DNA of 64,000 bases from Coriobacteriaceae bacterium (GTDB taxonomy: Bacteria > Actinomycetota > Coriobacteriia > Coriobacteriales > Atopobiaceae): contig SFGZ01000011.1 of NCBI GenBank assembly GCA_004557505.1, positions 42,875 to 106,874 of the forward strand, read 5' to 3'. Shown one piece after another: positions 17,453 to 25,925 of the stretch. Within the stretch, counting starts at the first letter, position 1; each line of letters begins with the position of its first letter. The notes under the pieces were generated by a model that worked only from the letters and a program-made list of their open reading frames with translations, searched no databases and was not told the origin of the DNA. The position numbers and the translations under genes are program-made.

Positions 17453-17482
17453 TTGAACGCACGCATCCCCGTATGCTATGCT
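17453..17482 (+). promoter_or_regulatory. secG promoter
   Basis: TTGAAC at 17453-17458, 18-base spacer, TATGCT at 17477-17482 (a second overlapping TATGCT starts at 17472). Lies 48 bp before the secG start and begins right after the REP-like copy. Confidence 0.55.
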
Positions 17483-17529
17483 CAATCGAACTGCGTCCAG
17501 CCCACCCGCTCTCGAAGGAGCCAGCATCC

Positions 17530-17790
17530 GTGAACGTCCTCAACGTCATCCTCCTCGTCCTCCTGTTCATCTCCGGCCTGCTCACCGTGGCTCTCGTCCT
17601 CATGCACTCGGGCAAGGGCACCGGCGTCTCCGACATGATCGCCGCGTCGCTCTACAACGCCTCGGCCGGCTCTGGCATCTGGGAGAAGAACCTCGACAGG
17701 CTCACGGTCATCACCTCCGTCGTCTTCGCCGCGTGCGTCATCGTGATGGCGGTCAGCTTCCCCACGGGAACCATCGGGCTGGCCGGCTAG
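17530..17790 (+). CDS. secG: Preprotein translocase subunit SecG
   Basis: 86-aa inner-membrane component of the SecYEG channel. Two hydrophobic segments (about residues 3-22 and 55-75) are separated by the family's loop LMHSGKGTGVSDMIAASLYNASAGSGIWEKNLDRLT. The start is GTG 17530, with GGAG about 9 bases upstream; the frame is open far upstream but the SecG domain starts here. secG usually follows tpiA directly in Gram-positive genomes; here 4.5 kb separate them. Confidence 0.95.
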   Translation: MNVLNVILLVLLFISGLLTVALVLMHSGKGTGVSDMIAASLYNASAGSGIWEKNLDRLTVITSVVFAACVIVMAVSFPTGTIGLAG

Positions 17791-17814
17791 CCCCCTCGCG
17801 CACAGCGGATTCCA

Positions 17815-17847
17815 CGGGACGGAGCGGCGCATGCCCCGTCCCGCTTT
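17815..17847 (+). terminator. secG terminator
   Basis: CGGGACGG / CCGTCCCG, an 8-bp stem with a 13-base loop, followed by CTTTC, 24 bp after the secG stop. Confidence 0.6.
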
Positions 17848-17866
17848 CATGTGCCCCCCTGGTTTG

Positions 17867-17927
17867 GTTAACAGGTGTTAACGTTGGGCCGCCGCCTTGG
17901 CGCCCCCGTCGCCCGCGCGCCTATGCT
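17867..17927 (+). promoter_or_regulatory. GTTAACA palindrome and -10 before the creatininase pair
   Basis: GTTAACA-GG-TGTTAAC (17867-17882) is a perfect inverted repeat of two 7-base halves in otherwise GC-rich sequence. TATGCT at 17922-17927 is the candidate -10, 36 bp before the gene start; TTGGCG at 17897 is a possible but loosely spaced -35. The palindrome looks like a repressor or activator site; the regulator is not identified. Confidence 0.5.
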
Positions 17928-17962
17928 GGTGGCATGCGGGCTTGTCGCGAGGAGGATGCCGC

Positions 17963-18871
17963 ATGTTCATGGCGAGAAGCACCTGGACGCAGGTTCGTGA
18001 CTACTTCCAGAGGCACGACCTGGTGATCATGGGCGTCGGCTCGACGGAGTGCCACGGCAGGCACAATCCGCTGGGCACTGACACCATGGCGCCGGACAGG
18101 ATACTGGAGCTGCTGGAGCAGCGTGACGGAACGTATCTCGTGGCGCCGGCCCTACCCTATGGCGCGACCGACGACCTCGTTGGATACCCGGGCACGGTGA
18201 GCATCGGTGTGCAGGGGCTCTATGACGTCCTGTCAAGCATCACGCGGCAGCTTTGCGCCTATGGCGCGCGCCGCTTCGTCTTCCTGAACGGGCACGGCGG
18301 CAACGCGAAGCCCCTCTCCATGGTGTCGATGGGCCTCAATGACGCGGGCTGCCTTGCGGCGGTGGTCAACTGGTGGAAGGTGGTCCCGCAGCTCGACCCC
18401 TCGTGGGGAGGCGGGCATGGCGGCGCCATGGAGACGAGCGCCAACCTCGCCATAGATCCCGCGTCCGTCGACATGTCGCAGGTGACGGACGAGGGCCTGC
18501 TTCCCGACATCGGGAGGGACATGCCGTCCACCGGCTGGAGCAGCGTGGGCTTTGGCGGCGCCGAGGTCGAGTTCCCGCGCAGGCTCGCACGCTTCGCGGG
18601 CTCCGGGTGGGTTGCCGAAGGCCACGATGACCATCCCCGCGCGGCGAGCGCCGAGCTTGGGAGGGCCATGCTCGAGGGCATGGCGGCATGGCTCCAGGAC
18701 TTCACGCATGCGCTTGAGGGTGAGGGGCTCCCCGAGCCAATGGACCTCTCCCGTGCGACGGGGCACCTCGACCAACGGCCGGGCCCGGCGCATGCCCAGG
18801 CCCAGGCCGGACCCCTCCGCCCCAAGACGGGACAGACGGGTGACAAGGAGGAGACATGCGCATCGAGCTGA
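17963..18871 (+). CDS. Creatininase-family amidohydrolase, paralogue 2
   Basis: 302-aa relative of the genes at 13120 and 18856. Metal motifs are intact: GSTECHGRHNPLGTD, FLNGHGGNAK and WGGGHGGAMETS. GAGGAGG stands upstream of ATG 17963. The last 40 or so residues (SRATGHLDQRPGPAHAQ and on) are a Pro/Ala/Gln-rich tail lacking in the other two copies, and they overlap the start of the next gene by 16 bases. The tail may be a read-on after loss of an earlier stop. Substrate unknown; see paralogue 1 for family options. Confidence 0.88.
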   Translation: MFMARSTWTQVRDYFQRHDLVIMGVGSTECHGRHNPLGTDTMAPDRILELLEQRDGTYLVAPALPYGATDDLVGYPGTVSIGVQGLYDVLSSITRQLCAYGARRFVFLNGHGGNAKPLSMVSMGLNDAGCLAAVVNWWKVVPQLDPSWGGGHGGAMETSANLAIDPASVDMSQVTDEGLLPDIGRDMPSTGWSSVGFGGAEVEFPRRLARFAGSGWVAEGHDDHPRAASAELGRAMLEGMAAWLQDFTHALEGEGLPEPMDLSRATGHLDQRPGPAHAQAQAGPLRPKTGQTGDKEETCASS

Positions 18872-19677
18872 GCACCTGGCCTGCCGTGGGGGACTACTTC
18901 GGCCGGGGGCATGACCTGGTTGTCATGGCGATAGGGAGCACGGAGGAGCACGGGAGGCACAACCCGCTGGGGACGGACACGCTTGCCCCCAACCTGCTGC
19001 TCGACAAGATCGACGCCGCCCTTGGCAACGACGTCCTCATCGCCCCCACGATCCCCTTCGGCAATGCCGATGACCTCCTGGGGTTTCCGGGGACGCTCTC
19101 GATAGGCTACGACCTTCTCCGCTCGCTGGTCAGGACGCTCAGCGTGCAGCTCTACGACTACGGCGCCCGAAGGTTCCTGTTCATCAACGGCCACGGGCCC
19201 AACATCAAGCCAATCTCCAGCGTGTGCGAGGAGCTCAACCGACGCGGGTGCCTCGCCGCCAGGGCGGACTGGTGGCTTGTGGCCGGCGAGCTTGACCCCG
19301 CGTGGGGCGGGGGCCATGGCGGGGCAGAGGAGACCGCGGCCGTCATGGCCGTCGATCCCTCGCTCGTGGACGCCTCCGAGCTCGGCCCCATGGCGCTCGC
19401 GAACGACGTCTCGGACGAGCTTCCCACCTCAGGCTGGGGCAACGTGGAGTTCAGGGGCGCCCACGTGGCCATCCCCCGCGACGCCTGCCGTTACGCGGGC
19501 AACGGCTGGATTGGCCCCGACGACCCGGCGCTCGCCGACCCGGAGTGGGGAGGCCGGATGATGGACGCCGTTGCCGGCTACCTCGTCGACCTCATCGCCG
19601 CCCTCAGGCGCGCGCCGCTCCCCGAGCCCATGCCCGTCCGAACGACCAAGGCATATGGCGGCGGCAGCGACACGTGA
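18856..19677 (+). CDS. Creatininase-family amidohydrolase, paralogue 3
   Basis: 273-aa third paralogue, starting MRIELSTWPAVGDYF after AAGGAGGAG. Metal motifs are GSTEEHGRHNPLGTD and WGGGHGGAEETA; the second motif reads NGHGPNIK where the other two have NGHGGN. All ligand residues appear kept, so it should be active. It overlaps paralogue 2 and is 47 bp from the M42 peptidase, so the three genes form one transcript. The divergence between the paralogues suggests related but different substrates. Confidence 0.88.
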   Translation: MRIELSTWPAVGDYFGRGHDLVVMAIGSTEEHGRHNPLGTDTLAPNLLLDKIDAALGNDVLIAPTIPFGNADDLLGFPGTLSIGYDLLRSLVRTLSVQLYDYGARRFLFINGHGPNIKPISSVCEELNRRGCLAARADWWLVAGELDPAWGGGHGGAEETAAVMAVDPSLVDASELGPMALANDVSDELPTSGWGNVEFRGAHVAIPRDACRYAGNGWIGPDDPALADPEWGGRMMDAVAGYLVDLIAALRRAPLPEPMPVRTTKAYGGGSDT

Positions 19678-19724
19678 CACCCGCAACCGCACGGCAGCAG
19701 GCACCGGGAGAAAGGCGTTTGGCC

Positions 19725-20798
19725 ATGGATTTCAATGACAGCGAGGTCGCGGACCTCCTCGGCAGGCTCTCCAACGCAAAGTCCCCCTCGGGCTTCGAGG
19801 ACGAGACCATAGACGTCGTTCGCGACTTCTGCGGCGGATGGGCGCGGGTGGAGACCAACACCGTGCGAGACGCGCTCATCACCCCCAGGGGCTTCACCGG
19901 CGAGAAGCCCGTGCTCATGCTCGACGCGCACGGCGACGAGGTTGGGGGCATGGTCAGGTCCATTCGCTCCAACGGCACGATGACCTTCGTCGAGCTGGGG
20001 CGTTTCTCCCCCAACGTTCTCGCCGGGCAGGACGTGCTGGTGAGAAACACGCTCGGCGAGTGGGTGCATGGCGTCATCGGCGTGAGGCCGCCCCATTTCA
20101 TGAGCCCGGCGGAGCGCGCGTCCGGCGAGCCCCAGCTCATCCTGGACGTTGGCGCCACCTCCAAGGAGGAGGCCGTGGGCGCCTTTAACATGGGCATGGG
20201 CGAGCCCTTCGTCCCCGCCACGCGGTTCGAGTACGACGAGGCGACCGACGTGGCGGTGGGGAAGGCATTCGACTGCCGGGCGGGAGTCGCCGCCGAGCTT
20301 TTGGCCCTGCGCGAGCTCGCGGGCCGAGACGGCCTGCCCTTCGACGTCGTGGCGTCCGTGAGCTCCATGGAGGAGGTGGGGGAGCGCGGCGTGCTGGCTG
20401 CGGCGCGGCACTTCGACCCCATGGTCGCCTTCATGTTCGAGGGGTGCCCGGCAGATGACACCTTCACGATCCCCGATGACGCCCAGACCGCCCTCCGCCA
20501 TGGCCCGATGTTTCGCTACTTCGACTGCTGCATGATCACGAACCCGCGCTACCAGCGCTTTGTCCTCAGGTGCGCGGCGGAGGCGGGGCTTGCCTGCCAG
20601 ACGAGCGTGCGGGAGGGCGGCGGCACCGACGGCGGTCCCGTCCACATGCTCGACGTCCCCTGCGTGGTTGCGGGGGTCCCCAGCCGCTACGTACACTCCG
20701 GGACCGCCATGTGTACGCTCTACGACATCAAGATGACGGCGGAGGTCGCGGTTGCCGTGGCGGGGCGCATGACGCCCGATGACGTCCGCGCCTTCTAG
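19725..20798 (+). CDS. M42 family metallopeptidase (glutamyl-aminopeptidase type)
   Basis: 357-aa cytoplasmic two-metal aminopeptidase; M42 enzymes usually form large tetrahedral complexes that trim short peptides. Motifs in order: DAHGDEVGGMV (first metal ligands), AFDCRAGVA (bridging Asp), SSMEEVGERG (catalytic Glu pair), FEGCPADD and SRYVHSGTAM (last His). ATG 19725 is preceded by GGGAGAAAGG. It closes the creatininase operon and sits before a peptide ABC system, consistent with breakdown of imported peptides. Confidence 0.92.
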   Translation: MDFNDSEVADLLGRLSNAKSPSGFEDETIDVVRDFCGGWARVETNTVRDALITPRGFTGEKPVLMLDAHGDEVGGMVRSIRSNGTMTFVELGRFSPNVLAGQDVLVRNTLGEWVHGVIGVRPPHFMSPAERASGEPQLILDVGATSKEEAVGAFNMGMGEPFVPATRFEYDEATDVAVGKAFDCRAGVAAELLALRELAGRDGLPFDVVASVSSMEEVGERGVLAAARHFDPMVAFMFEGCPADDTFTIPDDAQTALRHGPMFRYFDCCMITNPRYQRFVLRCAAEAGLACQTSVREGGGTDGGPVHMLDVPCVVAGVPSRYVHSGTAMCTLYDIKMTAEVAVAVAGRMTPDDVRAF

Positions 20799-21008
20799 CG
20801 GCAGCGGCGGCGTGGCGCGCCTGGGCGCATGTTGCCTGCGCGTTACCACAATCTTACGGGGATGTTGCCAATTGCGTTCCCAACGTTACAGAGGGTCTGT
20901 TCGGGCCCAACGAGCGTCGATTGGAAACATTGGCCTGTTACGCTTGACGCAGCACCAAGGTGGGAACTGGTGCCATGATAAGCAGATTGGTGGGAAGAGG
21001 AGGATCAC

Positions 21009-22691
21009 ATGGAAGACAAGTTTGGCGGCGTCTCGCGCCGGGGCTTCATCAAGGGCGGCGCCGCCGCGGCCGCGCTTGCCGGTCTGGCGGGATGCGGCAA
21101 GAACAACGCGGGCGGCGCGAGTTCCGGCGGCTCGCCTTCTGAGGCGGGTTCCGGCAAGGGCGGCGTGCTGAAGTACTACATCAACGATCCCGTTGCCATC
21201 GACCCCTACAACACGCAGGAGACCGAGGGCACCCAGGTCGCCAAGTGCCTGTTCGACTCGCTCGTCAAGTACAACTACACCACCAAGGAGCTCGAGCCCG
21301 CGGCCGCCGAGTCCTGGGAGTCCAATGACGACGCAACCACGTGGACCTTCCACATCCGCAAGGACTGCAAGTTCCACAACGGCGACACCGTGAAGGCGGG
21401 GGACTTCAAGCGTGGGTTCGAGCGCATCTGCGACCCCTCGATGAAGACCCCCTCCGACGTCGCCTACCACCTCGACCCGGTCAAGGGCGCCAAGGAGATG
21501 CAGGCGGGCAAGGCCAGCGAGATCTCCGGCATCACGTGTCCCGATGACAACACGCTCGTCATCGAGCTCGCCACGCCCATGTCCGAATGGCCGCTCGTCT
21601 GCGCCCACCAGGCTCTCGTGCCCGTCCCCCAGGCCGCGCTCGACGATCCCGACAGCTTCCTCGTCGCCCCCATCGGCAACGGCCCCTTCCAGATGGACGG
21701 CACCTGGGTCTCCGGCCAGTACATCAACGTCAAGAAGTTCGACGGCTACTACGGCACCCCCGCGAAGCTCGATGCCGTGAACTTCTCCATCCAGAAGGAC
21801 CCCGACACCGCCTTCAAGGAGTTCCAGGCCGGCAACATCGACTTCTGCTCCGTGCCCGCCGGCCGCCTTGCCGAGGTCGAGCAGCAGTACGGCACCTCCG
21901 ATGACGGCTACACCGTGACGCCCAAGAAGCAGGTCCTCACGGGCGCCCAGGCCGCGACCTACTGGATCATCTGCGAGATGGCCGACGAGACCCTCGGCAA
22001 GAAGGAGGTTCGCCAGGCGCTCAGCCTCGCCATCAACCGCCAGAACATCTGCGACACGCTCTTCGAGGGCTCCCGCAAGCCCGCCACGAGCTGCTTCCCG
22101 CCGCTCATCGACGACTCCCCCGAGTCCACCTGGGAGTACTGCGACTACAACCCGGACAAGGCCAAGGAGATCCTCGAGGCCGCCGGCTACGCCGCGGATG
22201 CGGACGGCAAGCGCAACCTCACGGTGAAGCTCTCCTACAACTCCGGTGGCGGCCACGAGGACATCATGTCCATCATCCAGGGCGACTTCGAGGCCATTGG
22301 CGTGACCGTCGAGCAGAACTCCCAGGAGTGGGCGGCCTACCTCACCGCGCTCGACGACGGCGGCTTCCAGCTTGCGCGCATGGGCTGGATCGCCGACTAC
22401 CCCAACATGGACAACTTCCTGTACCCCAACTTCTACAGCACCTCGTCGAACAACTACGGCAAGTACGCCAACCCCGAATTCGACAAGCTCGTCGAGGATG
22501 CCCGCAAGATCACCGACGAGGACGAGCGCAAGGCCGAGTACCGCAAGGCCTGCAAGCTCCTGGGCGACGACATGCCCGTCATCCCCATCATGTTCTACGC
22601 GCACGACCACGTTGGCTCCGAGAAGATCCAGAGCCTGTACTTTGACCCGGCAGGCATCGCCCACCTGGGCGAGGCAAGCATCCAGGCCTAG
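21009..22691 (+). CDS. dppA: Peptide ABC transporter substrate-binding lipoprotein (SBP family 5), copy 2
   Basis: 560-aa binding protein for the transporter encoded directly downstream. The N-terminus carries SRRGFIKGG (twin-arginine-like), a hydrophobic segment and lipobox LAGC, then a Gly/Ser-rich linker. SBP-5 motifs include YYINDPVAIDPYN, TWTFHIRKDCKFHNG and GNGPFQMDG. AAGAGGAGG precedes ATG 21009. The 210-bp upstream gap is relatively AT-rich and must hold the promoter, but I see no convincing -35/-10 pair. Close in sequence to the orphan copy at 13940. Peptide specificity cannot be read. Confidence 0.93.
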   Translation: MEDKFGGVSRRGFIKGGAAAAALAGLAGCGKNNAGGASSGGSPSEAGSGKGGVLKYYINDPVAIDPYNTQETEGTQVAKCLFDSLVKYNYTTKELEPAAAESWESNDDATTWTFHIRKDCKFHNGDTVKAGDFKRGFERICDPSMKTPSDVAYHLDPVKGAKEMQAGKASEISGITCPDDNTLVIELATPMSEWPLVCAHQALVPVPQAALDDPDSFLVAPIGNGPFQMDGTWVSGQYINVKKFDGYYGTPAKLDAVNFSIQKDPDTAFKEFQAGNIDFCSVPAGRLAEVEQQYGTSDDGYTVTPKKQVLTGAQAATYWIICEMADETLGKKEVRQALSLAINRQNICDTLFEGSRKPATSCFPPLIDDSPESTWEYCDYNPDKAKEILEAAGYAADADGKRNLTVKLSYNSGGGHEDIMSIIQGDFEAIGVTVEQNSQEWAAYLTALDDGGFQLARMGWIADYPNMDNFLYPNFYSTSSNNYGKYANPEFDKLVEDARKITDEDERKAEYRKACKLLGDDMPVIPIMFYAHDHVGSEKIQSLYFDPAGIAHLGEASIQA

Positions 22692-22706
22692 TCCCCACAA
22701 GCTCGC

Positions 22707-22734
22707 GCGGGGCATCGGACGTCCGATGCCCCGC
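22707..22734 (+). terminator. Perfect 28-nt palindrome after the binding protein gene
   Basis: Each half is 14 nt (GCGGGGCATCGGAC and its complement) with no unpaired centre base. It lies between the binding protein stop and the permease start. Such hairpins commonly protect binding-protein mRNA and lower permease expression; with no T-run it is probably a partial attenuator. Confidence 0.65.
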
Positions 22735-22787
22735 CCTGTCTTCTCGACATCCATTCGTTCGTCCCATGTGGCGGCAGGGGAGTGACC

Positions 22788-23828
22788 ATGGGAAAGTACA
22801 TCATCAAGCGCGTCTTGCAGTTCATCCCGGTGTTTCTGGGGGTCACGCTGATACTGTTCTCCCTCGAGAACATCGTCCCGGGAGACCCCATCAGGCTGAT
22901 TGCCGGTGACAAGAAGCTCGACCCCGTCACCGAGAACAACCTGCGCGCCTCGTTCCACCTCATCGAGACGAACGATGACGGCACCATCAAGTACGACGAG
23001 AGCGGCAACACCATCGAGACCCCCATGTGGGAGAGGTATGTCCTGTATGTCGGCGGCCTTCTCCACGGCGATCTGGGAGTGAGCTACCAGAAGTCAGGTC
23101 AGACCGTCTCGGGCATCCTGGCCGACAAGTACCCCTACACCGTGAGGCTCGCCATCGTGGCCATCATCCTGGAGGCGGTGCTCGGCATAGGCGCCGGCAT
23201 AGTGAGCGCGCTCAAACGCTATTCCTTCTGGGACATATTCGTCACGTTCCTCTCGGCGCTGTTCGTCTCCATGCCCGCCTTCTGGCTGGGCATGCTCTTG
23301 CAGCTGTTCTTTGGCGTGTTCCTCAAGGATGCGACCGGCACTGCCTTTTACCTGCCCATCTCGGGCGCCGGTGGCCCCTATGCCGAATTCCAGGACTGGG
23401 TGTACTACATACTCCCCGCGTTCACCCTGGCGGCGATCTCGATGGCCTACACGGCGCGCATCATGCGCTCCCAGCTGCTTGAGGTCATGAACCAGGACTA
23501 CATCCGCACGGCCAAGGCCAAGGGCCTCTCGCGGAGGGACGTAGTCATCCACCACGCCCTCAAGAACGCGCTCATCCCCGTCGTCACCTACATTGGCATG
23601 GACTTCGGCGGCCTGCTTGCCGGCGCCATCCTCACCGAGACGGTCTTCAACTGGCCGGGCGTTGGCTACGAGACCTATCGCGCCATCACCCAGCGCGACT
23701 GGCCCCTGGTGCTTGGCTCGGTCACGGTCATCGTGGTCGTGGTCATGGTCATCAACCTGATCGTCGACGTGAGCTATGCCTTCCTTGACCCGCGCATCCG
23801 CTTTGGCGCACCCAAGAACGAGAGGTAG
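22788..23828 (+). CDS. dppB: Peptide ABC transporter permease, DppB type
   Basis: 346-aa inner-membrane permease with the family start YIIKRVLQFIPVFLGVTLILFSLENIVPGDP, about six membrane segments and the cytoplasmic EAA loop that contacts the ATPases (DYIRTAKAKGLSRRDVVIHHALKNALIPV). ATG 22788 is favoured because AGGGGAG lies 5 bases before it; a GTG at 22782 is in frame. An approximately 60-residue periplasmic loop (LDPVTENNLRASF to YVLYVGG) follows the first segment, usual for DppB. First of four coupled transporter genes. Confidence 0.93.
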   Translation: MGKYIIKRVLQFIPVFLGVTLILFSLENIVPGDPIRLIAGDKKLDPVTENNLRASFHLIETNDDGTIKYDESGNTIETPMWERYVLYVGGLLHGDLGVSYQKSGQTVSGILADKYPYTVRLAIVAIILEAVLGIGAGIVSALKRYSFWDIFVTFLSALFVSMPAFWLGMLLQLFFGVFLKDATGTAFYLPISGAGGPYAEFQDWVYYILPAFTLAAISMAYTARIMRSQLLEVMNQDYIRTAKAKGLSRRDVVIHHALKNALIPVVTYIGMDFGGLLAGAILTETVFNWPGVGYETYRAITQRDWPLVLGSVTVIVVVVMVINLIVDVSYAFLDPRIRFGAPKNER

Positions 23829-23834
23829 GCAGGC

Positions 23835-24806
23835 ATGGCAGACGACACCACACAGACGTCGGGGGAAGCCAAGGGCGAGGACATCCTGGGAATCTTCTCG
23901 GCAAAGGCCGCCGCCGCAGCCGCCGGCGCGCAGACCTCGTCCCGCACCATGTGGGGCGACGCCTGGAAGAGGCTGAAGCGCAACAAGCTGGCCATGATCG
24001 GCATGGTCTGGATCGGCTTCGTCATCGTCGTCGCCCTGACGGCAGACCTCTGGGTCCCGGGCACGCTTGGCAGCCCCACCGAGACCGACTCGGCCACCAT
24101 GGCGCAGAACTCCAGGCTCGCGCCCTCCCTCGAGCACCCCTTTGGCACCGACACGCTTGGGCGCGACGTCCTCTGCCGCGTCATCTACGGCTCGAGGATC
24201 TCGCTTGCCGTCGGCGTCCTCGCGACGGCCATCTCAACCGCGCTCGGCCTTGTCATGGGCGCGCTCGCCGCCTACTACGGGGGCGTCTGGGACACCATCA
24301 TCATGAGGCTGGCCGACATCTTCTTGGCCTTCCCCTACACGCTCTTCGTCATTGCCATGCTCGCGGTCATCGGGCCGGGCATCCAGAACGTGTTCATCGC
24401 CATCGGCATCCTGGGCTGGCCGTCCATCGCCCGCGTGTTCCGCTCGGCAATCCTCACCGTCAAGGAGAACGACTACGTTGACGCGGCGCGCGCGATGGGC
24501 GCCTCCGATGCGCGCATCATAGCCCGCCACATCTTCCCCAACTCCGTGGCGGTCATCGTGGTCTACGCCACGATGAACATAGGCTCCGCCATCCTCACCG
24601 AGGCGGCCCTCTCCTTCCTGGGCATGGGCGTCCAGGCGCCCAACCCGTCCTGGGGCATCATGATTCAGGATGGCGCCACCTACCTGGCCACCCAGCCCTG
24701 GCTCATGATCATGCCCGGCCTCGCGATCCTCACCACGGTGCTCGCCTTCACCCTTCTGGGCGACGGTCTGCGCGATGCCCTTGACGTCAAGATGAAGGAT
24801 GCATAA
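23835..24806 (+). CDS. dppC: Peptide ABC transporter permease, DppC type
   Basis: 323-aa permease partner of the preceding gene, 6 bp downstream. A hydrophilic Ala-rich N-terminus of about 35 residues precedes WKRLKRNKLAMIGMVWIGFVIVV, the typical DppC first segment. The periplasmic HPFGTDTLGRDVLCRVIYGSRISL motif and the EAA loop DYVDAARAMGASDARIIARHIFPN are clear. About six membrane segments. Confidence 0.93.
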   Translation: MADDTTQTSGEAKGEDILGIFSAKAAAAAAGAQTSSRTMWGDAWKRLKRNKLAMIGMVWIGFVIVVALTADLWVPGTLGSPTETDSATMAQNSRLAPSLEHPFGTDTLGRDVLCRVIYGSRISLAVGVLATAISTALGLVMGALAAYYGGVWDTIIMRLADIFLAFPYTLFVIAMLAVIGPGIQNVFIAIGILGWPSIARVFRSAILTVKENDYVDAARAMGASDARIIARHIFPNSVAVIVVYATMNIGSAILTEAALSFLGMGVQAPNPSWGIMIQDGATYLATQPWLMIMPGLAILTTVLAFTLLGDGLRDALDVKMKDA

Positions 24807-24809
24807 GCC

Positions 24810-25925
24810 ATGCTCAAGAAGAAGACCAGGGTGCAGATGCACCTCAAGGACCAGCCCGTCCCCGCGGGCGAGCACCTCCTCGAGGTCGATGACCTCAAGA
24901 TGTACTTCCACACGCAGGACGGCGTGGTCAGGGCCGTGGACGGCGTCTCGTACACCCTCGACCGCGGCGAGACGCTCGGCGTGGTGGGCGAGTCCGGCTC
25001 CGGCAAGTCCGTCACGCACCTCACCGTCATGGGCCTCATCGACATGCCCCCGGGACGCATCGAGGGCGGCGACGTGCGCTACCGCGGCCAGTCCCTGCTC
25101 AAGATGAGCGAGGAGCAGATGCAGGACATCCGCGGCAACGACATCGCGATGATCTTCCAGGACCCCATGACCTCGCTCAACCCGGTCTACACCATCGGCC
25201 GCCAGCTGGGGGAGGGCCTGCGCCTGCACCGCGGCTACCCCAAGGGGGAGGCCCTCAAGCGCTCGGTCGAGCTCCTCGACATGGTGGGCATCCCCAACCC
25301 CGAGCAGCGCGTGAAGGACTACCCGCACCAGTTCTCCGGCGGCATGCGCCAGCGCGTCATGATTGCCATGGCCCTCGCCTGCGACCCCGACATCCTCATC
25401 GCCGACGAGCCCACCACGGCCCTCGACGTGACCATCCAGGCGCAGATCATCGAGCTCATGCGCGAGATGCAGAGAAAGAACGGCAACGCCATCGTGATGA
25501 TCACGCACGACCTGGGCGTCGTCGCGGACGTGGCCGACAAGATCATGGTCATGTACGCCGGGCACCCCGTGGAGTTCGGCGCGGCGGAGGAGATCTTCTA
25601 CAACTCCACGCACCCCTACACCTGGGGCCTCATCCGCTCGATCCCAGACCCCGTCATGACCGAGAAGCACCCGCTCACGCCCATCAAGGGCAACCCGCCC
25701 TCGCTCGTGACGCTTCCTCCCGGCTGCGCGTTCTCGCCGCGCTGCCCATATGCCACGGACAAGTGCCACGCCGAGCGCCCCGGTCGCATCGCGGTGGGCC
25801 CCGGCCACTACTCCTGCTGCCATTACGCGCTCGACAGGGACTTCGTTGCCGCAAACGCCCCCAGGACGAGCAGGAGCGCGGCCGCGGCGCCCACGGAGGC
25901 CGAGAGGGGAGGCGATGCCTCATGA
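24810..25925 (+). CDS. dppD: Peptide ABC transporter ATP-binding protein, DppD type
   Basis: 371-aa cytoplasmic ATPase. Walker A GESGSGKS, Q-loop MIFQDPMTSLNP, signature SGGMRQRV, Walker B ILIADEPTTALD and H-loop THDLG are all present. The C-terminal oligopeptide-transporter domain has the cysteine pattern GCAFSPRCPYATDKC, which in relatives holds an iron-sulfur cluster or metal. It starts 3 bp after dppC and overlaps dppF by 4 bases. Confidence 0.95.
   Translation: MLKKKTRVQMHLKDQPVPAGEHLLEVDDLKMYFHTQDGVVRAVDGVSYTLDRGETLGVVGESGSGKSVTHLTVMGLIDMPPGRIEGGDVRYRGQSLLKMSEEQMQDIRGNDIAMIFQDPMTSLNPVYTIGRQLGEGLRLHRGYPKGEALKRSVELLDMVGIPNPEQRVKDYPHQFSGGMRQRVMIAMALACDPDILIADEPTTALDVTIQAQIIELMREMQRKNGNAIVMITHDLGVVADVADKIMVMYAGHPVEFGAAEEIFYNSTHPYTWGLIRSIPDPVMTEKHPLTPIKGNPPSLVTLPPGCAFSPRCPYATDKCHAERPGRIAVGPGHYSCCHYALDRDFVAANAPRTSRSAAAAPTEAERGGDAS

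Noticed and set aside
20886..23066. Minus-strand open frame of 726 codons across a binding protein and permease
   Set aside because: It spans two certain genes and a promoter region in antisense, without a start signal.
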